Translations under genes and position numbers: made by a program
Notes under the pieces: model-generated
Told to the model about the DNA's origin: nothing
The model's input: only the letters and a program-made list of their open reading frames with translations
The model's database searches: none
Source of the DNA: Antilocapra americana
Taxonomy: Eukaryota > Chordata > Mammalia > Artiodactyla > Antilocapridae
Assembly: GCA_007570785.1 (NCBI GenBank)
Contig: ML664175.1
Coordinates: forward strand, 8,093,081 to 8,157,080
DNA length: 64,000 nt
Direction of reading: 5' to 3'
Shown here: in pieces, positions 1 through 11,640 of the stretch
Position numbering within the stretch: the first letter of the stretch is position 1
Layout of the letters: each line of letters begins with the position of its first letter

Positions 1-1639
1 TTCATTGAAAGTAATACACGTGTATACTCACAAAACTCAAAATGAGCAGTGAAAATATTTCATTAAAAATTCAGTTGGCTGAATAAAAAAGTATACAAAA
101 GTCACTAGTCTTCCTGTTACCCAATATAATGGAAAAGGGGTCCCATTTAAAATAGAATGAGATGTAATAACTAGGAATAAGCTTTTTAACTGTTCAAGAT
201 TCACATGAAGAAAGATGTAAAGCATAATTGGAATACACAGAAGAAGACTTAAATAATGGCAAGATATGTTCTATTCTTCATATTATAAGGATGTCACCAG
301 TTTAGGGATGATGTCAAACTATTTTATTTTCCCAAAAAGTGTTATCAGTCCCTCTTATGAGTCCTACTTTCTACTGCATAGACACCTCCCTTACCGATAT
401 CAACATCCAGGGACGCACCATGTTAGTTACTTGCACTGTTAGAAGGTTATTCAAGTTTTTAAGACCTTGTTCTGCCCACATTAAAGTTTTAGTTAGTTAT
501 TGGATTAAAAGCTCTCTTTCTCTCTCTACAAACAGGGGAAATAGTGACTCTAGCAGTAGGAGGAGGAAAGGAGGAGGAGGAAGCCATGGCTTCTCTGATG
601 TGCACCATTCCTCCTTCTCCTGGAGGCAATTTCCATGATATTGAGGGAGAGAGAAAGAGAAAGCAGACAGACGAATCTTTATTTAAAGCAACACAATATT
701 GTAAGGCAATTACCCTTCAACTAAATATAAGTAAATTAAAAAAAAAAAAAAAAACACAATGGTGACCATTAGTAGTCATCATCTATCTAAGGGTCACTGT
801 CTACTCAGTTAGTAGTAGAACTTTTCCAGATCCTTCTCTTAGGGGAAGTACAAGCTTGGTAGAACTGGCTGGTGTGAGATGTATTTTCAAACAGTTCCCC
901 AGGGCACTGATGAACTCTTCCAGGACTCAAGACCTGGCCACTTTTTCCTGCTGCACCCTACCTGGGTGTATGGGCACACACATTCCTTCTTGCCTCTTCA
1001 CCATGTCGGTGACAATCCCTGATAAAACCAGAGCCTGTGGTCACATTTTCCCTCTCTTGTCCCCAAATGCTGGCACTCCAAGCCCATTCAGGAGCCATCT
1101 CCTATATTTCTCAGCAACTGTGGCTTTAAGCAGAGAGGGAGGTCCCGGCACACCCTGTGGCTTGCTGTCCCCCGACCTGGCCATGCTCAGGTCATACTGG
1201 CTGCTAAGTAGGCAGCCAATTAAAAAATGAAATGTTCGTCTAGCTGGCACTTCCAGCAAGTACTTTAGGAGTACTTCTCTCGGAATTTTCTTCACTTCAG
1301 GAAAAGGAAACACTTCTCACAGAGCACTGAGCAGTTCCTTGGCTAATGCCCGAAGCAATCACTTTCTGTCTTTCAGTCCTTTTATAACAAATGGTTGGGG
1401 CAGGGTCGGGGTGAAAGTGCTGCTTGTGGTGAACCAGGTTTTCTCAGCAGATCCTGTTAAGAGGTTCTGGCTGAAATGCAGTGATTTTTTTTCCTCAAGT
1501 TAGAAATTGGAAGTCTCTTAGAATTCCTTTTTTTCAGCTTAGTCATTAGCCATTTATTTCATGAAAATAAGATTCTTATTAATCTCATAAATATTGCAAA
1601 TGGTTAAAATCTCTATGGGGCAAAATGAGGTTCCATCTA

Positions 1640-2080
1640 CCTTTGATAAATACCATTTCTGGAAATTATACTATAGATAAACTTGTAAACATGAAAAGTA
1701 ATTATTTGTTATAGTTCATAAGAGCAAGAGACTAGAAACAACCAAAGTGTGTTGAGATAAATAATTGTATGTCCATATAATGGAATAAAGGGCTAAATAT
1801 TATTTTAAATATTTTAATGTTTTCATTATTTGTAAGCAGATTAATAATTTGTTTTTTAAGCAAGTATTCAGGAAACCTTGACTTTGCAGTTAATGCTGTG
1901 ATGTTCCAGACTATATTAAAGAGTGGGGCATAGCTTCGTATATGTGGAAATGGAATGATCTTAATACATTTTTAGGTAAAAAGATAAAAGTAAGGTAAAG
2001 GATAATTAGAGTATGTTTCTATTTGAGAAAAAAATGTATATGTTTATAGATGATATGTTAATAGGTTTGTATGTGTGTAT
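1640..2080 (+). repeat. Ancient L1 3'-end fragment (probable)
   Basis: The run ACTAGAAACAACCAAAGTG, followed by ATGTCCATATAATGGAATAA, matches the 3' part of old L1 elements in the sense direction. Strongly decayed; ends are estimates. Confidence 0.5.
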
Positions 2081-2084
2081 ATGA

Positions 2085-2225
2085 GGTTGATGCAGTTATC
2101 CCTATTTTACAAATAAGAAAACCAAGACTTGAAAACATCGCAAAGTCCGATCACAGAACCAGGTAGGGCATAACTATGATTTGAATTTCAAGTGCCCAAA
2201 TCACAGGCACTTTTCAATACAACAT
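2085..2225 (-). repeat. MIR-like SINE fossil
   Basis: CCCTATTTTACAAATAAGAAA followed by a decayed form of the conserved 'protein-free' MIR core, read in the reverse orientation, then GATTTGAATTTCAAG. Identified by eye only. Confidence 0.5.
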
Positions 2226-2816
2226 TCTTAACCCTTGACTAACCTTTATCAGGGTGGAATCGATTCTTCCTTTTTATATCATCAAGTTATGAATGCACCT
2301 TTTTAGAATATGTCACACGGTATGCAGGAGTGTGTGTGTGTTGCTCTCCCCAGTCCTGAGTGTGGGCCTCGCGAGGGCAGGTGCTCTGTAGAGCTGTCTC
2401 TGTACCCCTAATGCTCTGGGGTGGCACACTCAAGAAAAGCACTTCAGAAAGGAATGAAGGGCAGTGATACATCTTCATACGTAAGTGACGAGGAGAGCTT
2501 TATTAAGTGCCTCGAGTAACACAACTTCAAGTTTTCTTTTTCCTTTTTAACAATAGTAATACTAACAGGATGCCTTATGGTATCTGAGGACTGTGTGAAA
2601 GTTTAGCTCAATGGGCTAAATATGATTATACCCAAGACTCAAACCTGCATAGCAAATTTAACTTAGTGAACATGCACCAGTATCTATTATGTTCTGTTAA
2701 CAAAAAGAACCATTTGTTTCCACGCTCACACTTTAAAGTCCCCGATGCACAGAATGTCAGTGTCCCTTATTAAGTGATCTGAAAGGTCAGGCCAGTAAAC
2801 TTTTGCTGATTTGCAG

Positions 2817-2909
2817 GTCGCCCCTCCAAAGGTTCAGTGGGTCAGATATCTGTTCATGTGGACATCACCGCCACTCCAGGAACCGGAGAGCATAAAGTCA
2901 CTGTAAAAG
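2817..2909 (+). CDS. UNC13C: UNC13C coding exon (start of C2C domain)
   Basis: 93-nt internal exon between acceptor AG 2815-2816 and donor GTATAT at 2910. The first two bases complete a codon begun in the previous exon; the last base (2909) starts the next split codon. It encodes 30 whole residues, [16 protein letters not shown] to HKVTVK, which are the linker after the MUN domain and the first strands of the C2C beta sandwich. Known biology: C2C of Munc13 does not act as a calcium sensor but binds vesicle membrane and is needed for priming. The open frame continues into the intron to 3031, but the good donor and the in-frame join to the next exon fix the end at 2909. Confidence 0.88.
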
Positions 2910-4387
2910 GTATATTTTGGGTTCAGGTAGATCAAACAGCCTTTAAGACTTTAACCTCTCAAAAAATAATTATATCCAATTTTTTTTTTCTGGAAACCCT
3001 GTTTTTAAAAATCTATATTAAATTATTTTAGGGCATGCTTAGAATACCTTCATGAATCCAAAACTTTTGATTTAAAACAAAACAAATTAATAGCATAGAT
3101 ATTTAACCTATATTACTTGAAAAGTCTAAATGGTTTAAATACATTGATGATTACATTTCAGAACTGCCCAACTGTGTTCTCTATCATTGAGGCTGTGGTT
3201 GCCTCCGACTTACCAATGATATTTTAGATGTTAACTCAGTACATTCTTACTATCCACATAATCAACCTACTTTTTCTATGATTTCCAACAACTGGTTTGA
3301 TTTTTTTTTTAATGGGTGGTTGAATCAATTGGCTTTATATTATAAAAATGAAATCTGAATTCAGGGGTCATTTTGAAGATGTAATTTAGTGATTAATACT
3401 TTGCTCAATAGAACCATGTTCTATTTTTATATTATCATGGACAGTCACTTTAAATAGTATCTATTTTAATCAAAACCATGGCCTTCTAATATATTTCGAA
3501 GTTTCACTACCTAAACTAACACTGTTATGGTATATAATAGATTATATATGGTATTAGTATGCATGCAGATAAGTGGGCATAACTATATATGCCAGTGTTG
3601 TTAAACATTTTTCAAAAATATTTTGCTGATGTATACCAAATTCTAGAAGTTTTATGAACCTCCTGAATTAGCAACTTTAATTATAAGACACCTCCTTAAG
3701 GATACCATCACCATCATCAAAGAATAAGCAAAGATGTATGTATAAGAATGTTCACTTAAGTATTATTTATGATGCCTGAAATTAGGAAACTGCCATAATA
3801 TGCAACAACTGATTTGTTGAATATTGAATGAAATCTACACATAATTAAATATTTGCAGCTGGAAAATATATAGTGAATTACTATCCATGAGAGACTTAAA
3901 AAAATGAAACTATTTTTAAGACTGTAATACATTATGATCCTATTCTATATATAAAGATTAAAAGCATCACACCAAAATAAAGTCATTTCTTCTGAGTGAT
4001 AAAATTATAGATTTTTCTTTTAATCTATTTTCTGTATATTTCCTAAATATTTCATGAACATATCATAATTTTAATATGAAAAGCATCATGTTTTCACCTA
4101 AACAAGAATCATAGCTTTTCAGTAGTAACAATTGTCATTTTAATTACAGCTTTGTGCCATCCCAACGCCACATAGCCTAGAGCTGAAAGCCCTATCAAGC
4201 ATGCGGTCCAGAGAGAAAATTGTTTTTTCTAGTTCTAGTCAGTTGGATTAGGGTGTTATTAAACACAAGTTACAGCTTCATACATCATTTTTAAAAATAA
4301 ATATCCACTTTAAAGATCAAAGGGAAAGCCTAGGATTCCACACATGGGTGTGCTAACACTTTATATCCTTTTCCTTCTGTTTTTTAG
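2910..4387 (+). other. UNC13C intron (1,478 bp)
   Basis: GT-AG phase-1 intron. AT-rich; about 3700-4075 resembles a heavily decayed sense-strand L1 3' segment (AAGAATGTTCACTTAAGTATTATTTATGA-like pattern, shown only in part). A T-rich tract before TTTTTAG at 4381-4387 serves as the polypyrimidine tract. No gene seen. Confidence 0.8.
3700..4075 (+). repeat. Ancient L1-like fossil
   Basis: Segments such as GTATAAGAATGTTCACTTAA and GAAATTAGGAAACTGCC fit the 3' region of old L1 elements. Low conservation, so the family is a guess. Confidence 0.4.
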
Positions 4388-4547
4388 TGATTGCTATTAA
4401 TGACTTAAACTGGCAGACCACGGCAATGTTCCGCCCCTTTGTGGAAGTCTTTATGCTGGGACCCAACCTCGGAGACAAGAAGAGAAAACAAGGCACAAAA
4501 ACTAAAAGCAACACATGGTCACCAAAGTATAATGAAACATTTCAGTT
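4388..4547 (+). CDS. UNC13C: UNC13C coding exon (C2C core)
   Basis: 160-nt exon between TTTTTAG (4381-4387) and donor GTAAGT (4548-4553, close to the consensus). Two bases finish the codon begun at 2909 (valine), then 52 codons, then two bases of a phenylalanine codon completed at 7310. It encodes [24 protein letters not shown], the basic stretch [15 protein letters not shown] and PKYNETFQF. These are strands 2-4 of the C2 fold; the lysine-rich stretch is a likely membrane or lipid contact. A full set of acidic calcium ligands is not evident, as expected for C2C. No frameshift or stop. Confidence 0.9.
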
Positions 4548-5299
4548 GTAAGTTCTAACCCAGCTCCAGTTTTCAACCAGGCAATAGGCATCGTACAGCT
4601 ACACTTACGAGGGAGTCGGAGTAGGAGAGTAAACCCTATAGGTTTAAGGATTCCTGTTCATCACTGATCCAAGGCAAATGAAGAAAACTGTAATAGGGGG
4701 GCTTTGCTCTCATGACAGTCACACTCTAGATGTTAAGAAAATTTGATAAACAAAATCATAAACAAATAAAAAGCTGTCATATGATAGTGAATACTAGGCA
4801 TAGTATTAAAACAGCATGATAGGGTGGTCTGTTGGCTGCTAAGACGAGGTGTTCAGGGAAGCCTCTCTGACTTTTCTGAGAAAATAATGGGGCTAGTTGT
4901 AGCCAGGTTATTACACGACTGCACCTAAATGAGAGGAGCTGTTACTAAAATCGGGACTGTGAAAACATCATATGTAGTCACTCGCTTACTAGGAAATTGA
5001 CCTTCTATGGAGGCAAACAGCTTACTTGAGAAGCCTCACAGGCAAGAAGCCAAAGAAATAGTCTGCCCTCACTCACATCATTATCTCTGACTTTCCAATC
5101 ATGCTCTCTTTTGGCTAAAGTCCACTGGAAGCCAGAGCACAGAGAAACTCAGTGGGTGCAGTCCTTACAGGTCAGCATCCCCCTGCAAAGTACTAGGAGA
5201 AGAATGCAGAATGGATCCAGGTGGAGCAAATGGAAGTTATCTGGCACTGAATGAAATCAAGAATGACTCCTAGTTTTTGGCATAAGCAGTTGGGTAGAT

Positions 5300-5573
5300 G
5301 GAGAAGGCAATGGCACCCCACTACAGTACTCTTGCCTGGACAATCCCATGGACAGGGGAGCCTGGTAGGCTACAGTCCATTGGGTCGCTAAGAGTTGGAC
5401 ACGACTGAGCAACTTCACTTTCACTTTTCACTTTCATGCATTGGAGAAGGAAATGGCAACCCACTCCAGTACTCTTGACTGGAGAATCCCAGGGATGGCG
5501 GAGCCTGGGGACCTATGGGGTTGCACAGGTCACACAGAGCTGCACACCACTGAAGCGACTTGGCAGCAACAGC
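5300..5573 (+). mobile_element. Bov-A2 SINE (two-unit)
   Basis: Two related units, each with GGCAATGGCA/GGAAATGGCA, CCACT(A/C)CAGTACTCTTG and a GGAGCCTGG block, joined by the linker CACTTTCACTTTTCACTTTC, as in Bov-A2. A 15-bp near-perfect target-site duplication flanks it: AGCAGTTGGGTAGAT (5285-5299) and AGCAGTTGGGTGGAT (5574-5588), one mismatch. Inserted in the last UNC13C intron, sense orientation, away from both splice sites. Confidence 0.85.
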
Positions 5574-5820
5574 AGCAGTTGGGTGGATATTCAGTTGCTG
5601 AAAGGGAAAGTAGGAACAGGCCATGAGGAAAGCAAAGATTTTCTTTTAAATCTATTAAAAGATGGGTATTGTATTTCCAAGAGGACATATCAAATATATG
5701 GTTAGGTATAAATTAAGAATTATCTGTATATAGATGTAATTAATTCTACAAATCTAGATGAGCTGACCTAGGGACAGATAGGAAGCCGAGGGGTAGGGAA
5801 CGTAAGACAAAGCCCTAGGG

Positions 5821-5857
5821 ACGGACACACACACACGGACACACACACGGACGGACA

Positions 5858-5900
<43 letters not shown>

Positions 5901-5955
5901 CCCTTACTGCTTTGGTTCTTTNNNNNNNNNNACACACACACACACACACACACAC
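5821..5955. repeat. CA microsatellite with 10-N assembly gap
   Basis: Impure repeat of ACAC and GGACAC units (5821-5868), then pure AC to 5898, a unique 24-nt stretch (5898-5921), ten N (5922-5931), then AC again to 5955. The same 24-nt stretch recurs at 5955-5978, which suggests that the gap flanks overlap in reality. Confidence 0.9.
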
Positions 5956-7309
5956 TTCCCTTACTGCTTTGGTTCTTTGTTATTTCGCATTCTTGGTTTC
6001 CCAGAGACCTTTCAGCACTCTGTTTTCTGAATAATTAACTCTTAACACTCATTAAAACTTAACTCTCTTACTACATCTATTAAAAGCTTTCTAATAATGC
6101 CTGCTAACAAACCAGCTAACAAGAGTCCCCCTATTTACTCCTCCAAATTACACAAAAACTTTGATCCAGTTAAAAGGTCTTCCAAAAGGTTCTGGGAATA
6201 CCTGAATAATGCAAAATTCAGATAAAATGTGATGAGCTACCAAGACCACAGTTCTGGGGAAAAGGCAGCATTTTGACTCATTTTAATTCACAAGAAGTCC
6301 CAGAGCCTATCATATTTTGCCATCCTATTCTTTACCGCCCCCTCCCCCCAGATTCCATTTTCCTGAATGTCATTTCAGACTGTCTCTAAAATAAGTACCC
6401 AGTTTAGTTGTTCATGTCTCCTGGAAACAAAAGTCTGACTTGGCAAAATATTTGATCAGAAAAAAGTCACTTACAAAAGGAAGGAATCTGGAAGCTTGTA
6501 CCACTGAGGAATAGAAGAGCATTCATTAGAAAGTCAGGACTATCTGAGGAGGAATTAAAATAAGAGACAGGGGGATTATCCTCAGCATTTCACCACTCAG
6601 CCTTCTTCATTAGGTTCAGTTCTGCACTTACAGGCTGTCCTGGGTCGTTATTGGAAGAGGCCAGCCTCAGCCCCAATCTTGACAGGTCTAACAGTTGCCA
6701 TATGAAAGAACTGGCGTTGAAGCACCAGGCACTGCTGGAACTGATTTACTCTGGAGATTTGTATCCAATTTAGCATCTTATGAATAGTGCTTGATAGTCT
6801 GAGCAGTGTATTTCCCTGAGAAAAGACTCCTACATATAATAGCTTATCCAGGGGTCTGAGGTAGAGAAAGGAATTGGTAATAATGGATGTTGAAACAATG
6901 GCACAGAAATTCTTCCAAAAGGTACTCTTCCCCTCAGCCTAGCTTCTATGACCCTTAGTAACCCCTCCTACCCCTATATCACTGGGGAGACCTTGCCCCC
7001 AGCGATTAATGACAACATAATATTTTAATTCCAGTTTCTAGTATCCTTAACATCGGGAGCAATCAAGCATTTTTAGATTGATTTCCTATTTCTATCTAGG
7101 AAAAGAAGTTTTTAAGTTAGATTGCTGAGTAATAGCAATGTAAATACAATCGAAGGAAAATTTAAAGAATATTTGCAGAGTTGAAATGCAATGATACTTT
7201 ATTTGCCAATACAATATTCTAAACAATGTATAAAATTTTCCACAGTCTATTAGAACCATACTGATCCCTATTTGAAAATGCTCAAAATCCCTGTTTTTAA
7301 TCCACACAG

Positions 7310-7595
7310 CACTCTGAGTAAAGAAAACCGCCCAGGGGCCTATGAACTTCACCTTTCGGTTAAAGATTACTGCTTTGCCAGAGAAGATCGAATTATCGGA
7401 ATGACAGTAATTCAGCTCCAGAATATAGCCGAAAAGGGGAGCCACGGGGCGTGGTATCCCCTTTTGAAAAATGTCTCTATGGACGAAACCGGTTTGACTA
7501 TCCTTAGAATCCTCTCTCAGAGGACCAGTGACGATGTGGCTAAAGAATTTGTAAGACTTAAATCTGAAACAAGATCTGCTGAAGAGAATGCTTGA
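7310..7595 (+). CDS. UNC13C: UNC13C terminal coding exon (end of C2C)
   Basis: Begins after CACACAG; base 7310 completes phenylalanine, then 94 codons and TGA at 7593-7595. Encodes [37 protein letters not shown], the region [29 protein letters not shown] and the tail [11 protein letters not shown]. The CFAREDR and LRILSQR(T/S)(S/N)D(D/E)VA(K/R)EFV blocks are hallmarks of Munc13 C termini across paralogues; the [11 protein letters not shown] and RSAEENA segments favour UNC13C. No break. The open frame extends 13 codons upstream (from 7272), but that part lies before the acceptor and is intronic. Confidence 0.92.
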
Positions 7596-7781
7596 AACAA
7601 TACCATACCCTAAGATAGCATCTCTGAGAATTCACAAATTCTGTTTGCCCACCGCATGCATGTGCAAATACAGAGGAATGTTTCTTTCAGTACACTTCAG
7701 TGTTTGCCAGTGCTCAAGTACAATGTCTACAAGGTGTTTGGGGAACCTGCAGAACTTTTATACCAATTCTGGTCATTGAGA

Positions 7782-7787
7782 AATAAA
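7782..7787 (+). terminator. Candidate proximal poly(A) signal AATAAA
   Basis: AATAAA 187 nt after the stop codon. Would give a short 3' UTR if used. Usage unknown. Confidence 0.35.
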
Positions 7788-8110
7788 TGTCTCACGAAGT
7801 GCCAAAATCATGATGTTAAGTGAAATATCCAGAGTATCTTTTAAAATGTTTATTTCATTACCAATTTCTCATCCATTAAACATACTAAAATACAGTCTTT
7901 TGAGTTTGTCCATTAGTTATCCTGATTACATTGGTTTATATGTCCAGTAGATGTGAAAGCATTTGTTACTCAAATTATGTTTTATTTAGACTTACCTCAT
8001 AATAGATGTCTTACAAATACCCTTTTCTACATGACTAGAGATGCAGTTACTTCTAGAAAGCATTTGTAATTTTATAGTTGCAGATATATTGTGATGATTT
8101 TTGCATACAA

Positions 8111-8116
8111 AATAAA
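8111..8116 (+). terminator. Candidate poly(A) signal AATAAA
   Basis: Consensus hexamer in the UTR-like region; no strong GT-rich element is obvious just after it. Confidence 0.2.
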
Positions 8117-9438
8117 ATAGAAAAGGTGGGAAATATTTTATGCTGACCAGTTTCCAACCTTTCTGAAATATCACTGTGAAGAAATGCTCTTAAAGCAAAC
8201 TTATACAAAGCAATGCTAAATAGTTTGTTAACATGTTTGATATATCAACAAAACTTTGTCCTTAAAACTGCCAAGGTCACATCACATTTGTAAATTAAAA
8301 ACAAAAAGGTAAGTTGAAGTATTTGCCATCTAGCATTATGTCTTGGTTTTACCAAATTTCATTCTTTAGAAAGTCATAGGATTATTGGTTTAGAAGTACG
8401 ATGGAAGGATTATTTCTTAAAATTACCTATGATAAGTAACTATACTGTTAATGTTTTCCTTCTGACGGTTATGACTAACTCCTTCTTTACTGAGTGCTTT
8501 AGTCAGTTAAATGTTTCCTTTTTAGAAATATTCAACAATTTGTACTGAATGCAGCATTATTATATATTGCACTAGAGAAAAAAGTCATGTCTTCAGCTAT
8601 TTAGTGAAAAATGTAAAATGAAGTCTGAACAAATTGCTTACAATTTTGTAATTTGTGTTATTTATAAGCCCAAGATGCATACAATGCAATAGGAAAACAA
8701 CTTATTACAGCTCAGTAGATAAAAATATAACTAGGTTGGATTTTGAATATGAAATAGTTTATAAATATTTGCACTTTCTCTATTTTTATGGTTTGACTTT
8801 TTAGAGTCTGTACCTAAATAGTTGGCTGTAGAACAGTACTTTGTAATTGTAACTTATGGTCATAACTGTTAGTGGGCAACATATACATGCAGAAAAAAAG
8901 ACCCTGTTAACCATGACTGCTTTGTGAACAAGCTGGTCCAATATGTTAAGAACAAGTGAAAAGCATCATGACTCCCAGAACCGTGCTGTTACTGGGTGTG
9001 AAACCACAGGCAGCAAGATCCACTAATTTATGTTAAATTGATAGGCAAGTGCTTTGTTAATAATGTCTTCAAATGCATAGTACAATGCAATCCTCTGGCA
9101 TATGCATTAATAAATGAATATATGTTAAGCACATGTAATACTTCATTGTATCTTCTGCCTTTTTATTTCATATATGCAACATCATTTCATTATTTAGGAA
9201 TAAGAAATCCAGACTCTTTTTACTGGATAGAACACCCTTCACAATGTTTGGTTCTAGTATCTCATTAGAATTTGAGGAAAAAAAAATTCTAATTCCGTTC
9301 CTGGAAAAAGTTGCATATTACAAAATAATGAGCCTGAAAATAGGAGAAAACTGATGTAGCTACCTGTCTGCATGTCTCTGAATATTGTTAAGCTATGAAA
9401 AAATTCAACATTCATGATATAGACAAGCAACACCATTA

Positions 9439-9444
9439 AATAAA
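9439..9444 (+). terminator. Candidate distal poly(A) signal AATAAA
   Basis: AATAAA followed within 20-35 nt by GTTTCATTATTTTATTG, a T-rich element of the kind found downstream of cleavage sites. A second hexamer lies at 9561-9566 and a third at 10551-10556. Confidence 0.35.
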
Positions 9445-9460
9445 ACTGTACATAACAAAA

Positions 9461-10840
9461 GGTTTCATTATTTTATTGAAAGATGCATACAAGATTTAAA
9501 ACAACTTTACAGAACATTTACTTGAGGAGTACATTAATGTCATAAAGCACAATAACATTGAATAAATAGCAGTTTGGGTGTGCATTGATCACGCAAAAAA
9601 ATATGACCTAAGTATATTTCCAGTATTTGTTTAATTGTATCTATTCAATTTGTCTTTGTGTGTGTGTACAATATATATCAAACACTAATGGTGATGGTGT
9701 GAATTGTGTCTATTTATTAATATCATAAAGTACCAGTACTAATTTTGAGATAGTTATAAATTCTACAATCTTTGTTGTTTCTCCCAAGATATAAGTATTT
9801 GTTGTCTCTGGCACAAAGCCTTTTGTGTTTACATAACTGAATTAGTCATCACTCTGAAGTTCACAGCAACCTCCACCAACTATAGGCTCCACTAAAGTGT
9901 GAGGCAATTTATTTATTTTAGATAAAATGCACAAAGTTTGACTTTTCATCTACAGATGAAACTTATGGTAGAAGTTCTCAAGGAAACATGAAAATCAAAT
10001 TTTGCTAAAACATGTTTAAAGCCACAGTGAAACATTTATTATTTAAAGGAATTTTCATGAATTATTATTTAAGGTAAGCAATCATATGTCCTCATAACAG
10101 CCTGTTCTAATTCATCTATTTCTAGGATAATTTATATATTGAATTTCCCTTAAAGGAGGCACATTTATAAAAGACAATCCTAGCTTAACATTTTGCATTT
10201 GGTTTTTTAAAAAAATACTTGAAATGAGATTTATTTTCTCCTTTTAATTTCTCTTATATAAAGATGTGGCTACACTAAGTACTTTTAAGGACTAATATAG
10301 AAGCTTCAATCTCATACTCAGTGAAAGGTAATCATATTTATGCAGGACTCAGAGAATAACCCTGGATAGAAGTCTGATTCCCCTGTTGCCACCTGGCAGA
10401 ATATGGGGATGCAGAGGGAAGGGACTGCCTTTCCTGGCATTTGCTCTGTTTAAAAGCACTCCAGGCCCTTGTTTGAAACAGCTGGTTCCTGCTCCCTCAG
10501 TCCCGGCCCTCCACAAATGGGTGTTCAAGGATCTGGTATTTGTTTTTCAAAATAAAAAGCTAGAGTACATGACTTGATGGAGACTAAGCTCCAATTTGTG
10601 AATATCATATGATACTTATTTTAAAATATATATTTTTCACATAATAATTTTGAAATCAGGATACATTTTATAGTCATTGTCATGCTATAGATTAATGAGA
10701 GCTTTCCCCCCTTTTTAAATAGTAAATAATGGTTCATCTTGCAATGGAAAACTTCTTATAAGCAAATGTAGAAATAGTAGTAGTTATTTATCTTTTTAAC
10801 AAATCACATATATTTTAATTTGCATACACTAAAATTACTG
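9461..10840. other. AT-rich unique sequence, downstream of or in UNC13C 3' UTR
   Basis: No recognisable repeat or coding exon. AATAAA at 9561 and 10551. A slightly GC-richer patch at 10380-10520 has only a short open frame without familiar motifs. Could be further 3' UTR or intergenic. Confidence 0.5.
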
Positions 10841-11417
10841 TGTCAAGAAGCAACAATTAGAACTGGACAGGGAACAAAGAACTGGTTCTAAATTGGGAAA
10901 GGAGTACATCAAGGCTGTATATTGTCATCCTGCTAAATAAACTTATATTCAGAGTACATCATGCAAAATGACAGGCTGGATGAAGTACAAGCTGGAATCA
11001 AGATTGCTGGGAGAAATATAACCTCAGATATGCAGATGACACCACCCTTATAGCCAAAAGCAAAGAGGAACTAAAGAGCCTATTGATGATAGCGAAAAAG
11101 GAGAGTGAAAAAGTTGGCTTAAAACTGAACATTCAGAAAACTAAGATCATGGCATCCGGTCCCATCACTTCATGGCAAATAAATGGGGAAACAATGGAAA
11201 CAGTGACAGATTTTACTTTCTTGGGCTCCAAAATCACTGCAGACGGTGATTGCAGCCATGAAATTAATAGATGCTTGCTCCTTGGAAGAAAAGCTATGAC
11301 AAACCTAGACAGCATATTAAAAAGCAGAGACATTGCAGACAAAGGTCCATCTAGTCAAAGCTATGGTTTTTCTAGTAGTCATGTATGGATGTGAAAGTTG
11401 GAACATAAAGAAAGCTG
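10841..11417 (+). mobile_element. BovB LINE fragment (RT to 3' part)
   Basis: Starts at the 'GTCAAGAAGCAACA' block of BovB, runs through the reverse-transcriptase core and the post-RT segment (GLKLNIQKTKIMASGPITSW, ITADGDCSHEINR) and stops at AAAGAAAGCTGA, where a Bov-tA SINE begins. The catalytic YADD codons are intact here (AGATATGCAGATGAC, about 11025-11039), but upstream small deletions break the frame, for example CTGCTAAATAAAC near 10931. Dead copy. Confidence 0.85.
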
Positions 11418-11640
11418 AAAGTTGCTCAGTTGTGTCTGACTCTTTGCGACCCCATGGACTGTATAGTCCATGGAATTCTCTAGGCCAAGATACTGGAGTG
11501 GGTAGCCTTTCTCTTCTCCAGGTGATCTTCTGAACCCAGGGATCAAACCCAGGTCTCCCATGTTGTGGGCAGATTCTTTACCAGCTGAGCCACAAGGGAA
11601 GCCCAAGTATACTGGAGCGGGTAGCCTATCCCTTCTCCTG
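11418..11640 (-). mobile_element. Bov-tA SINE
   Basis: Reverse-oriented: GTTGCTCAGTTGTGTCTGAC at the left and the tRNA-like part (GGGATCAAACCCAGG, GCTGAGCCACAAGGGAAGC) at the right. About 35 nt after it (TATACTGGAGCGGGTAGCC) repeat an internal segment of the SINE, so a second partial copy or local duplication ends the block. Confidence 0.82.

Larger units (their letters stand above)
1..2816 (+). other. UNC13C intron, 5' part outside window
   Basis: Non-coding stretch ending in a splice acceptor (TTTGCAG, AG at 2815-2816). It is AT-rich and holds a 17-nt A run (738-754), a more GC-rich patch at about 850-1320 with no coding pattern I can support, an L1-like fossil (about 1640-2080) and a MIR-like fossil (about 2085-2225). 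The short open frames here show no recognisable protein. Confidence 0.8.
4548..7309 (+). other. UNC13C last intron (2,762 bp)
   Basis: GT-AG phase-2 intron ending in CACACAG (AG at 7308-7309). It contains a Bov-A2 SINE with flanking duplication (5285-5588), a CA-rich microsatellite with an assembly gap (5821-5955), and otherwise AT-rich sequence with no recognisable gene. Confidence 0.82.
1..9460 (+). other. UNC13C: UNC13C (Munc13-3) gene, 3' part
   Basis: Gene body inferred from three in-frame terminal coding exons (2817-2909, 4388-4547, 7310-7595), so the sequence to the left is intron and upstream gene lies outside the window. Munc13 proteins prime synaptic vesicles by opening syntaxin through the MUN domain; only the C2 domain that follows MUN is encoded here. 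The paralogue call rests on residues such as [25 protein letters not shown] and [16 protein letters not shown], which fit UNC13C better than my recollection of UNC13A or UNC13B. The right limit is uncertain because the transcript end is not fixed; 9460 is just beyond one candidate poly(A) signal. Confidence 0.85.
7596..9460 (+). other. UNC13C: UNC13C 3' UTR (probable extent)
   Basis: AT-rich unique sequence after the stop codon, without obvious ruminant repeats, containing several TATTTA/ATTTA motifs and AATAAA hexamers at 7782, 8111 and 9439. The lack of young repeats over nearly 3 kb, in contrast to the DNA further right, fits a retained long UTR. The true end could be earlier (about 7.8 kb) or later (9.58 or 10.57 kb); transcript data would settle it. 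Confidence 0.55.

Noticed and set aside
5768..5953. Open frame encoding Cys-Val repeats
   Set aside because: It is the translation of the CA microsatellite and runs through the N gap.
7272..7309. Extension of the last UNC13C exon upstream to the ATG-like start at 7272
   Set aside because: These bases precede the splice acceptor; the frame is open by chance and the preceding exon joins at 7310.
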